From Castanea sativa (Eukaryota > Streptophyta > Magnoliopsida > Fagales > Fagaceae), in contig NC_134013.1 of NCBI RefSeq assembly GCF_040712315.1, positions 33,143,001-33,207,000 on the forward strand: 64,000 bases of DNA, read 5' to 3'. The translations under genes were made by a program, and so were the position numbers. Of this stretch, positions 56,912 through 64,000 are shown piece after piece. The notes beneath the pieces are model-generated. The model saw only the letters and a program-made list of their open reading frames with translations. It was not told where the DNA came from and did not search any database. The first letter of the stretch is position 1. Each line of letters opens with the position of its first letter.

Positions 56912-59900
56912 AGAGAGGATTTTACAGTTGTTCTAAAGTAATACAATTTATACTTGAGGAAATGGAGAGATTGGAAAGGTTTTGGAGGGTTTCGATTTCG
57001 AATATTTGAAAAGGTGACCGTTGTAATATACTTTAACGGCTTTTCTTTTCTTATTTGCAATTTGCTTTAAATTGCCTCTTCTTTTTTTTTTCTTTTTTTT
57101 TAATATAGGGTCAGTTGAATTTTGGTCTCTCCCTCTCAAGTATTTCCATGGTTAAATTTTGAAATTTGGTCCCTTAATTACAAATATGTGTAAGAAAATT
57201 AGGTTCATAATAATTCTTTTTCAAATATGTGACATTTACAATATTTTCACAACAAATTTATAACAAATCTAAGATTGCTGGCTATTATTAATGGGGAAAA
57301 AATTTTAGATATGCGATATTTACAATATTTTCATAACAAATTTATAATACACCTAAGGTTGCTAGCTATTATTAGTTGAAAAAAAAAAATTTGAGTAGTA
57401 AACCAAAATAAGATCTGTTAATAGTTTTCCATATATCTTATAAAAAAATTGTTAAAAAAAACTTGCCACCTAAATTTTTTTGGGAAATATGTTGTAGAGG
57501 CAACATTATTCATTTTCTTTAGACCTATGGTGGGTTGGCGCACCTCAGTGACCTCACTTTATGTGAGATTTTGTTATGCCTATAGAAGACCTCTATTTTT
57601 ATTGGACAAAAATAAGTTCTTTTACAAGCATAAAAAAGTCTCAAGACATTTTCATGACAAGATGATGTGTTAACCCACCATATGTGTAAAAAAAAAAAAA
57701 AAACATCGACACCCACTACAGCTCAAAACAAGAGTGTTGTGACTTGTGATGGACTTTCTCATCAAAACACACAAACTTAAATCATATTAATTTTCTTTAA
57801 AAAAGAAAAAGAAAAAGAAAAAGAAAACTTTATTAATGATAGTGTTTGATGGGCTAACGCTGGCATGAGACCTTAAAGCGGAGGTTAAACAGGTCATTGC
57901 AGTTGTCAAGAAGACACACCCTCTCTCTCTTGATTTTTTTTTTAAGATTACTGTTTCACTCAATAGGCCACAAATAATTTCACACTAAAATAAAATTAGG
58001 GTTTAATTTGTATCTTTTTAAACAATATGGTTTAATTTGTTACTCAAGTTGATCACTAAAATAAAATTAGGGTTTACTTTTAATTTTTTTAAAACTTTAT
58101 GGTTTAATTTGGAAGTATAGAAAAGTTGATACTAAAAGAATTATATTTCAATTATATATATATAGATATAGATAATATGAGTTTTACAATGGCGTATATC
58201 AAATTACTATTGAAATAATTATAACACACCAAAGATTTGGAAAATTAGAGTACTACATCGTCTACTTATTTGAATTTTCCTTTTTAAAAAAGGTTATTTG
58301 AATTTGTTACTAAACTTAGGGGTGACATTTGAGCCCCATTTATATGGAACAAAAGAGGTCTAAAACATTTCCAGCCCAAGGAAAAATGTTAGTCACGTTT
58401 GCTGTATACCTAAAAGGACTAGTCTAATTATAATTGAGTCTCTTTATATTTGTTTATAAAGCCTAGATCAAACTAGTATACGCTTAATATGGAACTTAAC
58501 ACACACTACTAATTTAATATCATTCTAAAGCATCACAATTTTCCCCACTTAAATCTTTGATGTCCTCCTTAGAGCCCACTTCGGGGTATAATGTCTCACC
58601 CCATGCGAGATTATTAGGTGAGGTGTTTTTCCTCCCTTCTCTATTTAATAATGTATGAAAATCTATTTTGGAGATTAGTTGTGACCTTGGTGTGGTGGGT
58701 ATGTGGTCATAGTTTAGGGTAGAAAACAATGGTACAAAAAATGAGGATTTCTCTCTGTGTCATTTGATTTTCTTGATCAACTTGAATTGCGTAAAAAAAC
58801 ATAGGATCTTCTGCTAGCTTTTGTTTAAAATGGTTTATTAAACTTTGAGCATATCTAGCCTCAACATTGATTAACTTCTGCTTGTTCACCACATTATAGC
58901 TATCTCGTTTTATAAACCTAACATTTTCAAATCCTCCAGCTTCCTCGACTAAATAGGAATATGTACTTACTGTTCTTATGTATGCTTCTTTGAAAGTTCT
59001 TATTACACCTAACTAAGCATCAGTTATTTTTCAATTTGACCTTAAAAACGGTCTTTCTTTAGGCTTTGCAAGCTCATGATTATGATTAGGATTGAAATGA
59101 GTAACTTTCCACTCACCATTTGTCACTGTAAACCGGATACTAGTTTCACAACGAGTCCTAGTTTGTAATCTTTTGAATTTCTTATCATCCAAATGGTCAC
59201 CATCTCGTGGAAATCCTTTTTTTGAACACGCATACTCTCGTTGTCTTACACCATTTTTTTTGCATATTTGAGTTTTTCTTTTCGAACACTAAACCCAATT
59301 CGTATAGTATAATCATTTTACAATTTATATGCTTCCTCTTCACTGTGCACCACCATTCCAAGCAAATTTCAACATCTTGTAGTTCTTCATCGGCTCTAAT
59401 ATCTATGATTAAAAACATCACGAAACACATTTCTAAGGAAACTTAAATCAAAAGGATAATTAAAAAAAATGGTTAGAATGGTGTGTGTGTGTGTGTGTGT
59501 ATAAACTATAAACTTTAAGGAAAAAAAATTGAACTATTTTTACATTTTGGACTTAAGGTTCATTTAGAACTTGTGCTCTGTTTTAAGACCAAAGAAACAA
59601 AGGTTCATTTAATAAACCCAAAAACAAAAAGTAGGCAGGGGTATGGATTGGGTTCTAACAATTCACACCATAGACTCATAAACATTTAATTTTTGATATC
59701 TATAAACTAGATAAAAAGGAAACAACACATAAAAATTTCATTATTTTAATTCTTTCTCATCTTGGGCTTTTATCAAACATGTAAAAGACACCATATTTAT
59801 AAACTACATAAAAGTAAAACAAAGCTAAGAAAATGATACATTGAAGAGTGAAATGAGTCTTGAACAATCTTAGTTAGTTGCAATGGTGGTGTGTGGATTC

Positions 59901-59949
59901 CAGCAACCACTTCAGCCATAGTTTACAGTTGTTGAGATACAAATTTTCG
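56912..59949. repeat. 3.04-kb duplicated block, copy 2
   Basis: Second copy of 48233-51296, same orientation, ending at the same base (TTTTCG). It has copies of the MSA-like cores (57018-57039) but no PS1 gene to drive. Small indels relative to copy 1 include one in the T-run near 59220 and shorter GA/TA tracts. Confidence 0.95.
58707..59430 (-). pseudogene. FAR1/FHY3-related fragment, copy 2
   Basis: Duplicate of the fragment at 50090-50741. Here an extra base in the T-runs near 59220-59260 breaks the DNA-binding domain after the KKNSNMQK block. The downstream NKQKLINVEARYAQSLINHF, AEDPMFFYAIQVDQENQMT part is open (58892-58707). It is clearly non-functional. Confidence 0.75.
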
Positions 59950-60240
59950 AGCCCTACTTTCTTTAGCCTACTCACAAAAATACCCACACAAGCCCAAGAA
60001 TTATTTTGAAACCCGCATAAATATTTTCCACATATTATTCAAATATTCTCCATGTTATTGGGCTCTCATAAATATTACCTATCATATTCCACACATTATC
60101 CAACTTGAGTTTTCACAAAAAATACCTATCACATTGCTACCAACATTGGGCCACAAAATTATACTTCCTCCACAAAAATCCCAAAATCATTTAACTTGTG
60201 GGCAAGACCCAAAAAGCCCAACAAAACCCTTTACCAAGCC
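59950..60240. other. Non-coding flank of the satellite arrays
   Basis: Sequence right after the duplication ends, rich in CACATTATTCAAATATT-like phrases. It does not continue the kinase gene. No gene. Confidence 0.4.
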
Positions 60241-60448
60241 CATTGATACACGGCACCTTTACTAAGCCCGTTGCTACACGACACCTTACTAAGCTCATTG
60301 CTACACGCCACCTTTACTAAGCTCGTTGCTACACGTCACCTTACTAAGCCTGTTGCTACACGGCACTTTTACTAAGTCCGCTGTTACACGACACCTATAC
60401 AAAGCCCGTTGCTATATGGCACTCTTACTAAGTCCGCTACTACACGGC
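60241..60448. repeat. 28-bp tandem array
   Basis: About eight imperfect units of TTGCTACACGGCACCTTTAC followed by TAAGCCCG. Unit length is 27-29 bp. Confidence 0.85.
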
Positions 60449-60479
60449 AATATTTTTACAAAAGTCTCAAACCATTTTA

Positions 60480-61320
60480 CAAAGCTTAAATATTAATTTG
60501 ATACTATTTTAACAAAGCCCAAATACTAATTTGACAAGTTATTTTACAAAGCCTAAATACTAATTTGGCAAACTATTTTACAAAACCCAAATATTAATTT
60601 GACACTATTTTACAACGTCCAAATATTAATTTGACACTATTTCTAAAAACCCAAATATTATTTTGGCAACTATTTCTAAAAGCCCAATATCATTTTGACA
60701 TTTATTTCACAAAGCCTAAATACTACTTTGGCACCTAATTTAACAAAGCCCAAATACTAATTTGGCAACTATTTTACAAAACCCAAATACTAATTTGACA
60801 CTATATTAATTTGACACTATTTTACAAAGTCCAAATATTAATTTGGCACTATTTCATAAAGCCCAAATATTATTTTGTCAACTAATTCTAAAAGTCCAAT
60901 ATCATTTTGGCAACTATTTACAAAAGCCCAAATACTATTTTGACATTTATTTTACAAAACCCAAAATATTAATTTGGCACCTATTTTACAAAGCCCAAAT
61001 ATTAATTTGGCATTATTTCATGAAGTTCAAATATTATTTTGGAAACTATTTTACAAAACCCAAAATATTAATTTGGTACTATTTTACAAAGCCCAAATAC
61101 AAATTTGGCATCTATTTCATAAAGCCCAAAATACTACTTTGGCACCTACTTGCAAAAGCCCAAATATTAATTTGGGACTATTTTACAAAGCCCAAATATT
61201 AATTTGGGACTATTTTACAAAGCCCAAATATTATTTTGGCAACTATTTCATAAAACCCAAATGCTATTTTGGCACATATTTACAAAACTCAAATATTATC
61301 TTAACACTTGTTTCACATAT
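60480..61320. repeat. 33-bp tandem array
   Basis: Roughly 25 imperfect units of TTTACAAAGCCCAAATATTA followed by ATTTGGCACTAT. Because 33 is a multiple of three, it creates repetitive open frames with an 11-residue period, which are not genes. Both arrays share the AAGCCC core. Confidence 0.85.
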
Positions 61321-62665
61321 ACTAAATCCTCCACTCATGGAAAATATAAATACTCATCCTTCAAGAAATACCTCTCTTACAAAATTTATAAAAACCCATG
61401 TATATTACCAATGACAAAGCTCTTCATTTTGTAGGGATAACCAAGCCCAAAGAAGCTCAACTACAAAGCCCAGTTGAGCTAGCCCAGCTCATATAAAATC
61501 CCAGCAGCTGAAGCTCATGTGAGCTAATCAGCCAAAACTTAGTACAATTTAACAGTTGGAGTCCATTGCCATCAAGTTTCAACTTGTCTAATCAAGTCAG
61601 AAGAGGACACATGTCCATCAGGGGTTGAACCCTTCCTTCACAAGCTGAAATTTCATCATTTCTCATATGACATAAAGCTGAAGGTGACATGACAGAAAGC
61701 TGAAAAGCTTCAGCCAGTTGTCCCTTCTTTCTTCTCCAACCCATTCAGTTAAGAAACAAAAGTAGCCATGACCAGGCCATTAAAGCTCCTGAAATAACTT
61801 GAAATCAGCTCATTTTATTACTAAAAACGTGTATTCTCTAGTTCATGGACCAAACACATGAACCCCAAATAGGGAAACTTAGGAAAATGTGGTTTGGAGG
61901 GCACCAAGGGGATCCTAACAGAGTTCCTTGCAAGGGTTCCAAGGTTAACACCTAGCTTGGGGTGATACAATCTGCCCTAGGGAGCTTTGAATCTAGTAGC
62001 AGCAAAACCAAAATCATTAGCCTAATGCATGCTCTAATCCCATCAGCCAAGGCCAATCAGCATTCAATGCTAAGTCAGATTCCCAGCTGTTATTACCCAA
62101 AACAGCAAGAATCTTCCAAAAGTTGAGCTTACCACTCTTAGTTAAAATTCTAAGAACGATTCTGTAAGGATTTTCTAAAGATTGAGAAAGATTTAGCAGA
62201 AGTTATTTGCTAATTACCCCTTTAAACCCCACTATAAATGGAACTCTCCATTAATGCTTCGGGGGGAGGACAAGAACATACTAAGAAATATACTCACAGA
62301 GAAGATCTCTCACAAAACCCCTCCGTTTAGCTCTCTCAAAAACTCCAGAAAAGTTCTAAGTCACTAAGCTCTCAGTTTCAAGCATAGAAACTAAGTTCTA
62401 AGCATAGAAACTGAGTTCTTTAACTCCTAGCTCAAAAACACTCATACTTTCACTAAAAAACGCTCAGCTACTCCTAGCAGAAAGTTCCAGCAGCCTTACT
62501 ATACACTCTCACTCATCACTCATACTATTCACAAATGGCTCCCTCTACTCACTACATATATTATGTCCATGAGCATGTCTTGGCACCATAATGATCTTGC
62601 TGCGCTAGCTTTGATCTCTCTCTCTCCCTTCATCTCACACTAAGCTTTTCTCATTATTCATTATT
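61321..62665. other. LTR- or LARD-like non-coding sequence
   Basis: No protein domain. A CTATAAATGG box near 62233, followed by CTCACAGAGAAGATCTCTC and CAAGCATAGAAACT/AAGCATAGAAACTG duplications, looks like the promoter and leader of an LTR element. No paired LTR, primer-binding site or polypurine tract was found, so this stays tentative. Confidence 0.3.
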
Positions 62666-62821
62666 ATGGAACCCATGATATTTACTTATTCATTTACTAT
62701 TGATGGTTATGATGTAACTATTACTATAGAATTTTTCCCTTATATTATTGTGTTAGAAGACTCTTCTCCAGAACTAACGGATGATGAGTCTGAAAATGTG
62801 GAGGTTTCCCTTAATTTGTGA
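62666..62821 (+). CDS. Small ORF, 51 residues, not recognised
   Basis: ATG 62666 to TGA 62821 encodes MEPMIFTYSFTIDGYDVTIT, then a hydrophobic stretch (IEFFPYIIVL) and an acidic tail (EDSSPELTDDESENVEVSLN). The switch from beta-rich to acidic is unlike random AT-rich frames, and it follows a possible LTR promoter, so it could be the start of an element protein. No family is recognised and it may be chance. Confidence 0.2.
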   Translation: MEPMIFTYSFTIDGYDVTITIEFFPYIIVLEDSSPELTDDESENVEVSLNL

Positions 62822-62865
62822 AATACTTAACACCTGGAAGTTTATTTCGTTTTACTTTACTGTTG

Positions 62866-63010
62866 GGTTACTTTTCTACAGAAACATTTTACCACTAGGC
62901 TATTTTTTGCAGAAGCACTTTCAGTTGGGTTACTTTTCTGCAGAAGCATTTCACCGCTGGGTTAATTTCTACAAAAACATTTTACTATTGTGCTATTTCT
63001 TACAGTATGC
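62866..63010. repeat. Short minisatellite
   Basis: Four to five imperfect units of about 35 bp built on GGGTTACTTTTCTGCAGAAG and CATTTTACC. Confidence 0.7.
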
Positions 63011-63510
63011 TTTTTAACCACACTGACGTGTCTGCTGTAGGGATTGTTTATGAGTCATTCTTGTAAGTCTCAATCTAGGCCCAAGGCACAAAAATACAAT
63101 GAATTATTTGGATCTTCGCATATAGCCTTTGGGCCGTGCATCAAGCCCATCGTTGAGTTTCGGTTTAGGCCCTCAACCCAACATAAATCTCATTTGTCGG
63201 AAATGAAACTTTTTTGCCCCGAACAATAGTCAATCGTACTCATTGTTCATCCAAGGGAGAAGAAAGAAAGCCTAGCATATGATTGTTCGAAAGACTCGTC
63301 TAATGATGCGGGAAGGGAGAGGGAAGAGGATTGAATGGGTATAATAAAATTTTGGGTTTCAGAAATTGGGTGAGAAGTGGCTAACACAGTTGGGGCTAGA
63401 AGTGGCTAATTGAGTTTGGGTTAACACGGTTAGAATGTTTTCGCTGTGTTTCTATTAGTTTTAACCTTGGTTTGATTTTCTAACAATAGTTAAGTTAATG
63501 GGTAAGTGGT
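63011..63510. other. AT-rich sequence, no gene seen
   Basis: Short open frame at 63044-63229 resembles nothing known to me. TGGCTAACACAGTTGGGG and a variant (GGCTAATTGAGTTTGGG) repeat near 63380-63430. Confidence 0.3.
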
Positions 63511-64000
63511 AGGGCTGTCCAGACCCAACTGGAGCCCAACAACCCGGCCAAACCGCCCGACGCCGACCTGATTCCGGCCCTAACCGAAGGTCCAGTCGGT
63601 CGGTAGTGGGTTTCCATTCACAAGAACCGACACTGGCGGGTCAAGTGGCGAGTTTGCTTCTCCAAAACCTGAGCAACCCAAACCCGATTGGAGTTGTATA
63701 AAAAATCTGGCAAAATCCTGCAAAAAAAGCTAGATCCAACAAGATCTCGACAAGATCTGGCGAGATCCCGACCAGATTCGGCTAGATCTGGTAGGATTTA
63801 GCTAGATCTAGCCATTTCTAGCAATTTTTAGCAAAAAAAAAAAAAAAAAAGATTCCAGCGAATAAAATGCAGAAACCAGTGAGAATTTCCAAACTCCGGC
63901 ATGATTTTCTAGATTTTGGCATGATTTTCCATTTTCCGATGATATTTTCCAGATTCTGGTGACGTTTCTTTTTACAGATTTCAATGATTTTTTTTACTTC
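63511..64000 (+). mobile_element. Possible hAT-like element start, cut by window end
   Basis: TAGGGCTGTCCAGACCC at 63511 resembles the terminal repeats of plant hAT elements and is followed by a GC-rich stretch of ACCCG/GGCCG motifs in the AT-rich surroundings. Then AGATCT-type motifs recur about every 15-20 bases. The right end is outside the window, so the call rests on one terminus. Confidence 0.3.

Noticed and set aside
60241..60448. CRISPR-like array
   Set aside because: Units are contiguous with no unique spacers, and the context is a plant genome; it is a minisatellite.
60843..61434. Long repetitive open frames (up to 146 residues, rich in KAQILIW/FYKAQ)
   Set aside because: They are by-products of the 33-bp tandem array, with an 11-residue period in more than one frame, not protein genes.

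Overview
This is nuclear DNA of a flowering plant, almost certainly a eudicot and probably a woody one. It is AT-rich, its genes are split by GT-AG introns of up to 5.2 kb, and the space between and inside genes is packed with plant transposons. No species is asserted; the repeat style reminds me of Fagales, but that is a weak impression.

Five intact protein-coding genes could be modelled exon by exon. They are an organellar 5'-3' exonuclease (10482-17563, +), the photosystem I assembly TPR protein PYG7 (22525-34757, +), the C2H2 zinc-finger transcription factor STOP1 (41302-42894, +), the FHA/PINc meiotic spindle protein PS1 (44122-48080, -) and the cohesin acetyltransferase CTF7/ECO1 (52222-55635, +). 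STOP1 and PS1 converge; PS1 and CTF7 diverge across about 4.1 kb. From memory, the Arabidopsis neighbours At1g34355 (PS1), At1g34370 (STOP1) and At1g34380 (exonuclease) form the same group, so this looks like a conserved gene neighbourhood expanded by transposons.

Left end (1-10.2 kb): a Copia-like LTR, a broken polyubiquitin gene, and then a stretch holding both proteins of a PIF/Harbinger transposon (Myb/SANT protein and DDE transposase), both carrying stop codons. Between them, on the same strand, lie exons that look copied from two host genes: a BAH1/NLA-like RING ligase and a RIN4/NOI protein.

Middle (10-40 kb): the exonuclease and PYG7 genes, with introns holding SINEs, a solo LTR, a Tourist-type element with a nested hAT MITE, a 5'-truncated LINE and a 278-bp TRIM. 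A 602-bp hAT MITE lies between PYG7 and STOP1.

Right half (40-64 kb): STOP1, PS1 and CTF7. PS1 contains four tandem 43-residue units, each carrying a KEN-box-like motif flanked by TP sites. A 3.06-kb block starting 153 bp upstream of PS1 is repeated 8.7 kb away, after CTF7. The second copy is joined to a scrap of the STOP1 coding start, which is joined to a truncated TMK-like receptor kinase. The last 4 kb holds tandem-repeat arrays, LTR-like non-coding sequence and the possible start of a hAT-like element.

No CRISPR array, tRNA, rRNA or bacterial-type operon was seen. All coordinates were derived by hand reading of the sequence.
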